Program-made: the position numbers and the translations under genes
In this document: positions 1 through 9,183 of the stretch, piece by piece
Layout: each line of letters opens with the position of its first letter
Position numbering within the stretch: position 1 is the stretch's first letter
Notes under the pieces: generated by a model
What the model was told of the DNA's origin: nothing
What the model saw: only the letters and a program-made list of their open reading frames with translations
The model's database searches: none
Origin: Micromonospora sp. LH3U1
Lineage (GTDB): Bacteria; Actinomycetota; Actinomycetes; Mycobacteriales; Micromonosporaceae
Length of the DNA: 64,000 bases
Assembly (NCBI RefSeq): GCF_028475105.1
Contig: NZ_CP116936.1
Location: 6,447,501 to 6,511,500, forward strand
Direction of reading: 5' to 3'

Positions 1-302
1 CGCATAGCGGCGATGACGCCCTGCTCCTGGTCGAGCCCCTCCTGATAGGGCCTCAGGTCGGCCACGTCACCGCTGACCGCGTACCCGCGGACCGCCGTCT
101 CCTGGTCGAGCAGCGCGTTGAGCAGTTCCTGCGACTGCACCCGCAGCGGGCCGGTCTGGTTCAGGATGGCGTCGATCTGGGTGCGGTTGCGGGCGGCCAT
201 CGCCGCTTCCGCGCTGGCCAGGCCGATCAACAGCACGCCCACGACGGTGAGCAGGGTGATGACCCGACGGCGCAGACTCCAGCCGCCGATCACCGGCTTC
301 AC
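1..302 (-). CDS. Sensor histidine kinase N-terminus with CHASE3 domain (partial)
   Basis: The gene runs off the left edge, so only about 100 N-terminal residues are visible. They hold a short basic N-terminus, one transmembrane segment (about residues 12-28, rich in L, V, G) and the beginning of an extracellular helical domain. The stretch RNRTQIDAILNQTGPLRVQS followed by LLDQETAVRGYAVSGD is typical of CHASE3, an extracytoplasmic sensor found in actinobacterial hybrid kinases. The start chosen is GTG at 302-300, which overlaps the TGA of the upstream receiver-phosphatase gene (GTGA), so the two are translationally coupled and probably work in one signalling pathway. The kinase domain itself lies outside the window and is inferred from the usual architecture. 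Confidence 0.75.
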   Translation of the reverse strand, partial: MKPVIGGWSLRRRVITLLTVVGVLLIGLASAEAAMAARNRTQIDAILNQTGPLRVQSQELLNALLDQETAVRGYAVSGDVADLRPYQEGLDQEQGVIAAM

Positions 303-1498
303 CGGCCACCACCCCGGCTGACCAGAAGCATGGCCACGTCGTCGGCGAGCGGGCCACCGTTGAGCCGCTCGGCCCGGCCGACCAGCCAGGCCGGCAACTC
401 GGGCAGCGACACCGCACGACTGGCTGGCTCGTCCAGCAGCCCACTGAGGCCCGGCACGTCGAGCCGTTCGTCACCGGCATCCACCCGCCCCTCGATCAGG
501 CCGTCGGTGTACATCAGCAGGGACCAGTCATCGGTGTCGAACTCCAGGTCGTAGGCAATCGGCCGGCGAGGTCGTACGCCCAGCAGCCGGCCGCCGGGCG
601 CGGGCACCGGGGCCACCCGGCCGCCGGAGAGCAGGAGCGGCGGCGGGTGCCCGGCCAGGCGGACGGTGGCCCGGTTGGCGTCCAGGTCCAGTCTGGTGGT
701 GGCCACCGTCGCGAAGATCTCCTGAAGACGGCGCTCACTCATCAGCACCTGCTCCAGCGCGGGCAGCACCTCGTCGTCCGGTACTCCGGCGAGCACCAGG
801 GCCCGCCAGGCCACCCGTAGCTCGACACCGAGCGCGGCCTCGTCCACCCCGTGCCCGCAGACGTCGCCGACGATCAGGTCGAGACGGTCCGGACGGGTCT
901 GCACCACGTCGTAGAAGTCCCCGCCGATCAGCGCGGCGTGCCGGCCGGGCCGGTAGAAGGTGTGCACCGCCACCTGGTCGGTCGTCATCAGCGGCTGGGG
1001 CAGCAGGCCACGTTCGAGTCGGGCCGACTCGGCCTGGCGCAGCTCGACCTCGCGCAACCGGCGCGCGTTCTCGTCAGCGCGCTTGCGCTCCACGGCGTAG
1101 CGCAGCGCCCGGGTCAGCAGCACCCCGTCCACCTGGCCCTTGACCAGGTAGTCCTGTGCACCCTCAGCGACCGCCACGATGCCCAGGTGCTCGTCCGAGC
1201 GGCCGGTCAACACACAGACCGCGGCGCCGCTGGACATCTCCAGCACCTGCCGCAGCCCGTCCAGCCCCTGCGCGTCGGGCAGGCCCAGGTCGAGCAGGAC
1301 GCAGTCGACATTGATGATCCGCTGCCGCGCCTCGCTGAGGCTGGTGGCCACCAACAGCTCGATCATCGAATTCGTCTCGGCGAGCAGCTCACCGACCAGG
1401 AAGGCGTCGCCCTCGTCGTCCTCCACCAGCAGAACCCGCAACCGCTCGCCCGGCGGCAGGTTGGCGTGCCGCCCCAAGCCGCCGTGCGGGTACGGCAC
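299..1498 (-). CDS. Response regulator receiver-PP2C phosphatase (RsbU/SpoIIE type)
   Basis: About 399 residues. The N-terminal receiver domain (roughly residues 18-135) starts with RVLLVEDDEGD, has the phospho-acceptor region VLLDLGLPD and ends with the conserved lysine in QDYLVKGQ. A short coiled linker rich in E, R and A leads to a PP2C/SpoIIE phosphatase domain with the metal-binding segments GGDFYDVV, VGDVCGHG and LADDVAMLL. Such proteins dephosphorylate anti-anti-sigma factors in partner-switching stress pathways, or act downstream of a coupled hybrid kinase. The next gene starts inside its stop codon and encodes a CHASE3 kinase, a common pairing. The GTG at 1498 is chosen because it directly precedes the receiver domain. 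A GTG at 1543 is an alternative, and neither has a strong ribosome binding site. Confidence 0.85.
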   Translation of the reverse strand: MPYPHGGLGRHANLPPGERLRVLLVEDDEGDAFLVGELLAETNSMIELLVATSLSEARQRIINVDCVLLDLGLPDAQGLDGLRQVLEMSSGAAVCVLTGRSDEHLGIVAVAEGAQDYLVKGQVDGVLLTRALRYAVERKRADENARRLREVELRQAESARLERGLLPQPLMTTDQVAVHTFYRPGRHAALIGGDFYDVVQTRPDRLDLIVGDVCGHGVDEAALGVELRVAWRALVLAGVPDDEVLPALEQVLMSERRLQEIFATVATTRLDLDANRATVRLAGHPPPLLLSGGRVAPVPAPGGRLLGVRPRRPIAYDLEFDTDDWSLLMYTDGLIEGRVDAGDERLDVPGLSGLLDEPASRAVSLPELPAWLVGRAERLNGGPLADDVAMLLVSRGGGR

Positions 1499-1787
1499 GA
1501 CTGAGGAACCGGCCAGGCCGGTCCCCCGGTGCGGCCGGGTCACCGCCGCGAGACGCGGGAGTTCGCTGGTGATGTCGGGCTCCTTCCGAGTGCCCCGCTG
1601 ATCCTGTATTAGACAACGGTCGCACACAACACGACGCCCTCGGCGCGGGCGGGGATGGGCCGCATCACTGCCCGGCGAATGACAAACCGGGCGGTCGGTC
1701 GATGCAGGCGTACCGGCCATCCCATCCGGAACCGCTGACGGGCAGGATGGTGCCACCCCAGGCCCCACCACCCCCCGAGGAGTTTCC

Positions 1788-4208
1788 GTGGGCGCACCCA
1801 CCACCCCGGCCACGGCCGGCACGCCGGCCCGTCCGACTCCAGGCGTACCACCTGCCGACCGCGCGCTGACCCGGCCTCGCCGGCGGCTCGTGGCCGCCGC
1901 GGCGGCCCTGGTCGCGCTGGCCGCCGTCGGCGCCGGCAGTCTGCTCGACCTGCGCGTCCCGGCGCCGAAGCCGACGGACGCGGCGGCGGGTGAGTTCAGC
2001 GCCGGCCGGGCGTACGAGGACGTCCAGGTGATCGCGGCCCGGTCGCACGTCGCCGGCAGCCCGGCCAACGACCAGGTCCGCGCGCACATCGAGCAGCAGT
2101 TGCGCGGGCTGGGCCTGGAGACCGAGGTGCAGGACACGGTGGCACCGGAGGCCGGCCAGCTCAGCGGGGCGGCGGGTGGGGCGACCCTGGCCCGGGTACG
2201 CAACGTGGTGGCCCGGATGCCGGGCACCGATTCGACGGGCCGGGTCTTCCTGGTCGCCCACTACGACTCGGTGCAGACCGGGCCGGGCGGCAACGACGAC
2301 GCGGCCGGCACGTCGGCCATCCTGGAGGTGGCCCGCGCGCTGACGACCGGTCCCCGGCCCCGCAACGACATCGTCTTCGTACTGACCGACGCCGAGGAGG
2401 CGTGCCTCTGCGGCGCGTCCGCGTTCGCCGCCAGCCATCCCCTGGCAGCCGACGGCGGTGTGGTGCTCAACCTGGAGGCGCGGGGCTCCACCGGGCCGGT
2501 GATCATGTTCGAGACGTCCCGGAACAACGCGAAGCTGGTGGACGTCTTCGGCCGGGCAGCCCCGCATCCGGTCGGCACCTCGTTCGCGGTGGAGATCTAC
2601 CGCGCGCTGCCCAACGACACCGACTTCACCGCGTTCCTGGATCAGAAGTTCGTCGGGTTGAACTCGGCGTACATCGACGGCGGTGCGATCTATCACACGC
2701 CGTTGGACACTCCGGAGGCAATGGACCAGGGCAGCCTCCAGCAGCACGGGGACAACGCGCTGGGCCTGGCCCGGGAGTTCGGCCGGACCGACCTGACCGA
2801 CCTGCGCTCCGGGCACGACGCCACCTACTTCCCGGTCCCCGGCGGGCTGGTCCGCTACCCGGGCTGGCTCACCCTGCCGCTGGCCCTGCTCGCGGTGGCC
2901 GCGGTGGCCGCCCTGGGCTGGCTGACCCGTCGGCAGGGCCGGGTCAGCACCGGCCGGCTGGCCGCCGGATTCGGTCTCGCACTGGTGCCGATCGTGGTCG
3001 CGCCGGTCGCCGCCCAACTGCTCTGGCTGGCGATCACCGCGATCCGGCCGGGGTACGCGGAGCTGCTCGACCCGTACCGCCCGATCTGGTTCCGGTTGGC
3101 CGTTGTGGCGCTCGCCGCCGCCATCCTGTTCACCTGGTACGCGCTGACCCGCCGCCGGATCGGCCCGGCGGCACTCGCCGTCGGTGGGCTGGCCTGGCTG
3201 GCTCTGCTCGGGGTGCTGCTGGCCGTGGCGGTGCCCGGCGGGGCGTACCTCACCACCCTGCCGGCGCTGGCCGGCGCGCTCGGCGGGCTGGTCGCGCTGC
3301 GGACCCGGCAGACCGGGCCGTGGCCGGTGGTGGCGGTGACCGCCGCCGCGGCCGTCGGCGTGGTCATCCTGCTGCCCACCGTGGTGCTGCTCTTCCCCGC
3401 GTTGGGCATGGCCATGGGCGGGGTGGCCGCGCTGGTCGCGGTGCTGCTCGGCCTGACCGCCCTGCCGGTGGTCGACCTGCTGCACCCGCAGGCCGGTGGC
3501 CAGCGCGGCCTGCGGGCGCTGCGGGCCCGACGGCTCGGCGTGCTGCCGGCCGCAGCCGCCGCCGTGGCGGCGGTGGTGCTCGCCGGGGTCGGGCTGGGCG
3601 TCGACCGGTTCGACGCCGCCCACCCCGCGCCCACCCACCTGATGTACGCCCTGGACGCCGGCACCGGCCAGGCCCGGTGGCTCAGCCACGAGGGTGACCC
3701 GCAGCCGTGGACGGATGGCTACGTGGACGGGGTGACCGACGTCGGCGACGACTTCCCCGGGCTCGGCGACGGTGAGCTGCGGGCCGGGCCGGCACAGCCG
3801 GCGAACCTGCCGGCGCCGAAGCTGGAGGTTTTGGCCGATGCCAGCTCCGGCGGCGAACGGACGCTGCGGCTGCGGCTCACCCCGCAGCGGCAGGCCCGGC
3901 TCGCGACCCTGCACGTGGACACATCGACCGCCACCGTGCTGCGGGCCGAGGTGGCCGGTCGGTCGGTGCCGGTGGAGCCCCGCGCGGGCAAGTGGGGCTT
4001 CGGGTTGGTGTTCCACGCCCCGCCGACGGAGGGCATCGAGGTCACGTTGACTCTGCGGCCTACCGCCGGGCAGGTGGCGCTGCGGGCGATGGACGCCAGT
4101 GACGGGCTGGACGCACTGCCCGGCTTCCGCTCCCGGCCGCCGGCCGTCGGTGTCGTCGGGTCGCACAGCTCGGAGATGCTGGCGGTGGCCCGCACCTATC
4201 CCATCTGA
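1788..4208 (+). CDS. Membrane-bound M28 family zinc peptidase
   Basis: 806 residues. A basic N-terminus is followed by one membrane span (about 34-52), so the peptidase domain is probably outside the membrane. The M28 zinc ligands are visible: VAHYDSV near residue 157, GGNDDAAGTS near 167, the catalytic TDAEEA near 203 and the late histidine in YHTPLDTPE. From about residue 360 to 600 there are roughly eight hydrophobic spans, and the last 200 residues form a soluble domain. This matches the large M28 proteins of the Fxna/ER-metallopeptidase-like group, whose bacterial substrates are unknown. The GTG start sits 5 bases after a GAGGAG ribosome binding site. It is transcribed alone, divergent from the receiver-phosphatase gene. 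Confidence 0.88.
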   Translation: MGAPTTPATAGTPARPTPGVPPADRALTRPRRRLVAAAAALVALAAVGAGSLLDLRVPAPKPTDAAAGEFSAGRAYEDVQVIAARSHVAGSPANDQVRAHIEQQLRGLGLETEVQDTVAPEAGQLSGAAGGATLARVRNVVARMPGTDSTGRVFLVAHYDSVQTGPGGNDDAAGTSAILEVARALTTGPRPRNDIVFVLTDAEEACLCGASAFAASHPLAADGGVVLNLEARGSTGPVIMFETSRNNAKLVDVFGRAAPHPVGTSFAVEIYRALPNDTDFTAFLDQKFVGLNSAYIDGGAIYHTPLDTPEAMDQGSLQQHGDNALGLAREFGRTDLTDLRSGHDATYFPVPGGLVRYPGWLTLPLALLAVAAVAALGWLTRRQGRVSTGRLAAGFGLALVPIVVAPVAAQLLWLAITAIRPGYAELLDPYRPIWFRLAVVALAAAILFTWYALTRRRIGPAALAVGGLAWLALLGVLLAVAVPGGAYLTTLPALAGALGGLVALRTRQTGPWPVVAVTAAAAVGVVILLPTVVLLFPALGMAMGGVAALVAVLLGLTALPVVDLLHPQAGGQRGLRALRARRLGVLPAAAAAVAAVVLAGVGLGVDRFDAAHPAPTHLMYALDAGTGQARWLSHEGDPQPWTDGYVDGVTDVGDDFPGLGDGELRAGPAQPANLPAPKLEVLADASSGGERTLRLRLTPQRQARLATLHVDTSTATVLRAEVAGRSVPVEPRAGKWGFGLVFHAPPTEGIEVTLTLRPTAGQVALRAMDASDGLDALPGFRSRPPAVGVVGSHSSEMLAVARTYPI

Positions 4209-4315
4209 CGGAGAGCGCGTGGTCCGGCGGAGCGATTCGCCCGCCGGACCAGCGGCTATTCGTAACGCACGAATATGTCAACCGTCGATTCGGATCCGAC
4301 CGGTGTCACATTTCG

Positions 4316-4804
4316 TCAGCTCACCGGTTCGGGTTGACCAGCGCCGATACGTCGCCAGCGATTTCCGTCGTGATCGGTGAAGGTGAGCTCCACCAGAATG
4401 GTGTCGGTCGGGCCCAACCGGTGTTCCGCCGCGACGGTGACGAAGAGGTCGTGGGCGTCGCGGGCGGGTACCCGGCGGACCTGTTTCGCCGCGGCCAGCC
4501 CGATGGGTGGGCCGTCCGGATCGTCGGGCGGGGCGAGCCGAGCCAGCACGGCCACGTCCAGCACCGGCGCGTCACTTTCGTTGGCCACGGTGACCCGCAG
4601 CACCGAGGTGCCCCGAATCTCGGCCACCGCCGAGACCAGCCGAGCCTGGGTGGCCCGGACCCGCAGGTCGTCGGTGCGGCGGGCGCGGATCTCCCGCCGC
4701 AGCCCGAGGTAGACGAAGAGCACGCTGGCAATGGAGCCGACCGCGCCGAACCAGTCCGGTACGGAACCCCAGTCGACCACATCCTGGATTGGCGACCAGT
4801 TCAT
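4316..4804 (-). CDS. Small single-span membrane protein, unknown function
   Basis: 162 residues starting MNWSPIQDVVDWG. There is one hydrophobic segment at about residues 16-35 (WFGAVGSIASVLFVYLGL), then a basic helical stretch (RREIRARRTDDLRVRATQ) and a soluble beta-rich C-terminal domain of about 110 residues. I do not recognise a named family. The arrangement (short outside, one span, cytoplasmic helix, beta domain) is common in actinobacterial hypothetical proteins. It is divergent from the STAND/TPR ATPase gene at 4979, with a 174-base shared promoter region, so a functional link is possible but unproven. The start is the ATG at 4804, because residues further upstream in the frame look non-coding. 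Confidence 0.65.
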   Translation of the reverse strand: MNWSPIQDVVDWGSVPDWFGAVGSIASVLFVYLGLRREIRARRTDDLRVRATQARLVSAVAEIRGTSVLRVTVANESDAPVLDVAVLARLAPPDDPDGPPIGLAAAKQVRRVPARDAHDLFVTVAAEHRLGPTDTILVELTFTDHDGNRWRRIGAGQPEPVS

Positions 4805-4978
4805 GCGTCCATCGTGGAGCCTTCTGTCGAGCGTCGAGCACGGCGGATCGGCCGGAATCGACCGCGAATTGGGAATGCCGGCACCAATTCCGGTCACCCG
4901 GGCGGCCTAAACGGAGAGTATGCAACCCAGTACGGGGGTGGATACCCTTGCGGTTGTCGCCACCGAAGGGGGACCGCA

Positions 4979-7162
4979 TTGACTGCGGACGTTCCACCCG
5001 AGGATGCCCGCGTGCCCCGGCCAGCGTACGACCGGCCGAGTCGCGTCTCCGTCGACCCACCGCTCGGGCGGTTGGACAGCCCGCTGCACGGGCGCGACGA
5101 CCTGATCGACGAGATCGTGCAGCCGGGGGAGGATGCTGGGGATCGACCCTCGGTGCACATCCTGTGCGGCATGGGTGGCTCCGGCAAGAGCCACGTTGCC
5201 CTGGAGATCGCCCGTCGCGCCCGAGCTGGCGGCCGGACGGTCTGGTGGGTGCAGGCGGGGCGGCTCAACTCCGGCATGCGTGAGGTGGTCAGCCAACTCG
5301 GTGCCTCGGAGACCCAGGTCGACCAGGCCTGGGCCGGGATGATCAGCGCGACCGACCTGGTGTGGCGCTATCTCAACCAGGCCGCGCAGCCCTGGTTGCT
5401 GATCTTCGACAGCGCGGACGAGCCAGCCACGCTGGGCCCCACCGACGGCGTGCTCGCCGACGGCACCGGCTGGCTGCGTCGCCCGGAGGCCGACGACGGC
5501 GTGGTCATCGTGACCACCCGGGATGGCAACCGGGCCACCTGGGGCACCTGGTCGACGCTGCACCAGGTGCGCCCACTCGACGCCGACGCCGGCGCGCAGG
5601 TGCTGATCGACCGGGCCGGTGAGCAGGCCGGTGACCTGGCCGACGCCCGGGAGCTCGCGCGGGAGCTGGGCGGGTTGCCACTCGCCCTGCGGGCCGCCGG
5701 CAACTACCTGCGGTCGGTCAACGCCAGCCCGGTCTGGCGCGGCTCGTCCACCATCACCACCTTCGCCGACTACCAGACCGCCGTGCAGCGCCGGTTCCGC
5801 TCACCCCGCGACGCCGCCGACGTCGACCTCGACGAGTCACTCGGCCTGGAGATCGTCCGCGAGGTCGACGACATCTCACTGGACCTGCTGGCCCGCCGCA
5901 AGCTCCAACAGAGCCGGCCACTGCTCAACGTGCTGGCCTGCCTGAGCATCTCCCCGGTGCCCTACGAGGTGGTGCTCAAGCCGGCCATCCTGGCCGAGTC
6001 GCCGCTCTTCAAAGGGCTCACCGGCCAGCAGCGGGTGCGGGTGCTGGAGGGCATCGCCGACCTCGCCCTCGTCGACTTCGATGTCCAGGAGGACGTCACC
6101 GACCCGGCGTTCGCGCACGTGCTGTCGCTACACCCGCTGGTGCACGCGATGTTCCGCGACCGCGAGGAGGTTCGCGAGCAGATCGCCGACTACCACGGCG
6201 TGGTCATGAAACTGCTGCTCGCCGCCACGGAGGGGCAAAACCCGGACTACCCCGCCGACTGGGCCAACTGGGACGTGCTGGTGCCGCACCTGGTCGAGGC
6301 GGTGCGGGAATACCTGGTGCCGCAGAGACACAAACACGACCCCGAGACGGTACGCCGCGCGCTGGAGCTGGCCCGACTCACCGCCCGCTACCTCATCGCG
6401 GTCGGCCTACCCGGCTCGGCCTTCGACATCCTGGACCCGATCGTGCGCGGCTGCGCCGCGTACGACCACGACCTGGACCGGCCGCAGGTGCTGGCGCTGC
6501 GCCACGAGCTGGGCCGCACCTGGCTGGAGCGCAACCAGCCGGAGATGGCCGACCGGGTGCTCCGCGAGGTGATCGCGGACCGCACCAGGGTGCTGGGCAG
6601 CGACGACGCCGACACCCTGGCCAGCCGACACAAGCTCACCAAGGCGATCATGGCGCAGCGCCAGTGGCCCGAGGCCGAGTTGGAGCTGCGGCAGATCGTC
6701 GCCGCCGAGGACCAGGTCCGCGGCCCGGAGCACTGGGACACCATGATCGTGCGGCACAGCCTGGCGCTGGCGGTGCTCGCCCAACAGCGGGCACCCGAGG
6801 CCGAGGAGATGCTGCACGCCATCCTGGAGGTCCGATACCGGACCTGGCCGCTCAACCAACCGGAGACCTGGCAGGCCCGTCACACGTTGGCCCGCTGCAT
6901 GCAGGAGCAGGGCCGGCTCGCCGAGGCGGAGGCCGAGCTGCGGGCCACCCTGGCCACCGTGGAGCCCCGGCACGCCGACCGCAGTGAGGTGCTCGCCATC
7001 CGGGCCACCCTGGCCGCGGTGCTCCTGCTCGACGGGCGGCTCGACCCGGCGATCGAGGCGTACGAGCAGTTGCTGGCCGACCGGCGGCGACTACTCGGGG
7101 ACGCCCACCTGGACACCCTTCAGGTGGAGCACGCGCTGCGCCGCCTGCGCAACGGCGGCTGA
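4979..7162 (+). CDS. STAND-type ATPase with C-terminal TPR repeats
   Basis: About 727 residues. The nucleotide-binding region has a Walker A motif GMGGSGKS (about residues 64-71), a Walker B-like WLLIFDSADEP (about 139-149), an RNBS/sensor-like VVIVTTRDGN, and a GLPLALRAAGNYL box typical of NB-ARC proteins (about 229-241). From about residue 465 to the end there are tetratricopeptide repeats of the kind AELELRQIVAAEDQVRG. The first 45 residues are too short for a known effector domain, so any output must come from a partner. Such proteins are signal-sensing switches in regulation, and some act in phage defence. The TTG at 4979 follows GAAGGGGGA by about 5 bases. The coding frame stays open upstream, so a longer start is possible. 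Confidence 0.8.
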   Translation: MTADVPPEDARVPRPAYDRPSRVSVDPPLGRLDSPLHGRDDLIDEIVQPGEDAGDRPSVHILCGMGGSGKSHVALEIARRARAGGRTVWWVQAGRLNSGMREVVSQLGASETQVDQAWAGMISATDLVWRYLNQAAQPWLLIFDSADEPATLGPTDGVLADGTGWLRRPEADDGVVIVTTRDGNRATWGTWSTLHQVRPLDADAGAQVLIDRAGEQAGDLADARELARELGGLPLALRAAGNYLRSVNASPVWRGSSTITTFADYQTAVQRRFRSPRDAADVDLDESLGLEIVREVDDISLDLLARRKLQQSRPLLNVLACLSISPVPYEVVLKPAILAESPLFKGLTGQQRVRVLEGIADLALVDFDVQEDVTDPAFAHVLSLHPLVHAMFRDREEVREQIADYHGVVMKLLLAATEGQNPDYPADWANWDVLVPHLVEAVREYLVPQRHKHDPETVRRALELARLTARYLIAVGLPGSAFDILDPIVRGCAAYDHDLDRPQVLALRHELGRTWLERNQPEMADRVLREVIADRTRVLGSDDADTLASRHKLTKAIMAQRQWPEAELELRQIVAAEDQVRGPEHWDTMIVRHSLALAVLAQQRAPEAEEMLHAILEVRYRTWPLNQPETWQARHTLARCMQEQGRLAEAEAELRATLATVEPRHADRSEVLAIRATLAAVLLLDGRLDPAIEAYEQLLADRRRLLGDAHLDTLQVEHALRRLRNGG

Positions 7163-7166
7163 CCGG

Positions 7167-8108
7167 TCAGTGCGGCGCGGCCGGCCCCAGGTCACTCGGG
7201 TCGGTGTTGCCACCACAGATGATCACTGCGACCCGCTCCCCCGGCTGCGGCACGTACGCGCCGCCGACCAGCGCGGCCAGCGCGGCAGCGCCACCCAACT
7301 CGGCGGCGACCCGCAGCTCCGACCAGAGCAGCCGACGCGCCCGCACCAGGTCCTCGTCCCGGACCAGCACGGAGACCACCCCGGTCCGGCGGACGGTGTC
7401 GAAGGCGATCTCGCCGATACGACGGGCGCCCAGCGAATCCGTGGCGATGCCGCCCACCTCGATGTCGACCGGCCGGCCAGCCTTGAGGGCCGAGTTCAGG
7501 GTGGGGATCTGCTCAGGCTCGACGGCGACGACGCGTACCGACCCGCCGAACCAACTGGCGATGCCGGACACCAACCCGCCGCCGCCGACCGCCACCAGCA
7601 CGGTGTCGATCCCGTCCACCTGCCGCTCCAACTCCCGGCCGACGGTGCCCTGACCGGCCACCACCTCCGGCTGGTCGTACGCGTGCACGACCAACGCGCC
7701 CGTCTCCCCGGCCCGCTGGCTGCTCGCAGCCAACGCCTCGGCGTAGTGCTGACCGACCTGACGCACCTGCGCGCCCAGCCCGGCCAACCGCTGCACCTTC
7801 ACCGGCGAGGCGGTGACCGGCACGAAGACCTCCGCCGGGACGCCCAGCGACCGGGCCGCATAAGCGACGGCGAGGCCATGGTTGCCGCCCGAAGCGGCAA
7901 TCACCCCGGCCGACGGCAACGACCCCTGGAGCATCCGGTTGAACGCGCCACGCGGCTTGAACGAACCGGTGTGCTGGTGCAACTCCAGCTTCAGGCTGAG
8001 CTGGCCGGGCACACCCAGATCGGCACCATCGACGGCGATGACCGGGGTTTCCCGGACCCGCCCCTCGACAAGTGCCGCAGCCGCCTCGACGTCGCTTCTG
8101 TCCACCAT
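7167..8108 (-). CDS. PLP-dependent threonine/serine dehydratase family enzyme
   Basis: 313 residues of the fold-type II (tryptophan synthase beta) family. The Schiff-base lysine is K51 in GSFKPRGAF, the cofactor phosphate loop upstream is SGGNHG (73-78), and the glycine loop VGGGGLVSG lies near residue 172. The length and the lack of an ACT regulatory domain match catabolic threonine dehydratase, serine racemase or hydroxyaspartate ammonia-lyase rather than biosynthetic IlvA. The substrate cannot be read from sequence. The gene lies 17 bases after the stop of the 2OG-Fe(II) oxygenase gene on the same strand, which suggests that the enzyme acts on a beta-hydroxylated amino acid made by that oxygenase. 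Its 3' end faces the STAND gene with only 4 bases between the stops. Confidence 0.85.
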   Translation of the reverse strand: MVDRSDVEAAAALVEGRVRETPVIAVDGADLGVPGQLSLKLELHQHTGSFKPRGAFNRMLQGSLPSAGVIAASGGNHGLAVAYAARSLGVPAEVFVPVTASPVKVQRLAGLGAQVRQVGQHYAEALAASSQRAGETGALVVHAYDQPEVVAGQGTVGRELERQVDGIDTVLVAVGGGGLVSGIASWFGGSVRVVAVEPEQIPTLNSALKAGRPVDIEVGGIATDSLGARRIGEIAFDTVRRTGVVSVLVRDEDLVRARRLLWSELRVAAELGGAAALAALVGGAYVPQPGERVAVIICGGNTDPSDLGPAAPH

Positions 8109-8125
8109 GGGGAAACGCCCTTCAC

Positions 8126-8926
8126 CTACGACCAGAGGGCCAGTCGACCATCGTCGGTGAGCCCGACGAAACATCCTATGGAGATCCGTCGGCCATCCGT
8201 TGCGGGACGCACCGTGTGATAGTGCCGAGGATCAAACAGAAAGCCCTCCCCGAGGGTGGGCCGCAGTGTCAACGACTGCGCGTCGGCCGCAACCGACTCG
8301 TGGAAGCCGTACCCGCCAGGAATCCGCAGATCCTCGTCGTTCGGCTGCCAGCGCCGCCGCCACAGCACGGTCTCACCACCGGCCGGCGGCACCCGGACGT
8401 AGATGTTGAACGCCAACTGCGCCACCACGTCACCGTCGAGCAGCCCGCCAGCGTACTCCCGGACCGCGTCGTCGAAGTGCACCTGGAGACCGGCGTTGAT
8501 CTCCCGGACGATGCCGACGTGCATGTCCCGGCCCTGCCGCCGCCCGGCTTCGACATCCGGCCAGGCGGCCCGGAACGCGGCCAGGCACAACTCCCGTGGC
8601 GCGTCCGCCAGGCCCAGCGTGGACCAGCTCTTCTCGGCCGCGCGGGCCGCGTCCCAGTAGTCCTCGCGGAGTTCACCGGCGACCCGGTGATCGTTTATGG
8701 CCGGGCCGAACTTGGCGACGACGGGAAAGACCCGGCTCTCGTCGTAACGGTCCATCGGAGCGTTGGCGAGCGCGGCGGTGATGGCGTGGCAACGGGCCGC
8801 GGACAGCAGCCCCGGCACCCGGACGGCAGCCAGCCGCCCCGCGATGAGCCCGGCGACATCCGCACGGGTGATCGAATTCGATTCGACGGCGACGAACAAC
8901 GGATCGGTCCTGCTCGAATGCCGCAC
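8126..8926 (-). CDS. 2-oxoglutarate/Fe(II)-dependent oxygenase
   Basis: 266 residues. The double-stranded beta-helix core shows an HxD metal motif at H150-F151-D152 (LQVHFDDAV), a distal histidine in DPRHYHTV (H235 or H237) and an arginine about 10 residues later (R246/R247, GRRISIGCF) that would bind 2-oxoglutarate. The overall pattern resembles the WelO5/BesD-like free-substrate group. The aspartate is retained, whereas halogenases have Gly or Ala there, so hydroxylation is predicted instead of halogenation. The GTG start is preceded by GGGAGG with 6 bases spacing. The PLP dehydratase gene follows 17 bases downstream, so the two are probably co-transcribed. The substrate is unknown; a free amino acid is a guess based on the neighbour. 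Confidence 0.8.
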   Translation of the reverse strand: MRHSSRTDPLFVAVESNSITRADVAGLIAGRLAAVRVPGLLSAARCHAITAALANAPMDRYDESRVFPVVAKFGPAINDHRVAGELREDYWDAARAAEKSWSTLGLADAPRELCLAAFRAAWPDVEAGRRQGRDMHVGIVREINAGLQVHFDDAVREYAGGLLDGDVVAQLAFNIYVRVPPAGGETVLWRRRWQPNDEDLRIPGGYGFHESVAADAQSLTLRPTLGEGFLFDPRHYHTVRPATDGRRISIGCFVGLTDDGRLALWS

Positions 8927-9183
8927 GGCGGTCCTCCCGTAGCGAAGATCCCTCACCGGACATGTCGCGCCCCCCGATCCGCGCACCGTGCAATGTACAA
9001 ACCTCCAGCAAGGCGGGGTTCCGCCAGTTCCGGGCGCGGTGGCGTGGCCGCCGCTACCATCGGCGCAACCCGGGTACGCGACACCGAGCCGCACGGCGGG
9101 CGCTTTCCACCGATCGGAGAATGGTGACGATTCCCGGGGTGTCGCATGATGCGATTAGTTCGAACGCTGACGAGGAGTTCGAT

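Noticed and set aside
299-2227. A long leftward frame extending the receiver-phosphatase gene upstream across the M28 gene start
   Set aside because: The upstream part is low-complexity, has no domain, and runs antisense to the well-supported M28 peptidase. The receiver domain starts right after the GTG at 1498.
1665-4166. An 833-codon leftward frame antisense to the M28 peptidase
   Set aside because: It is an H/R/G/Q/P-rich mirror frame without motifs, typical of antisense frames in GC-rich DNA.
4209-4315. CRP-like palindrome near CGATTCGGATCCGAC between convergent genes
   Set aside because: It lies past the stops of both flanking genes and is short; no promoter needs it.
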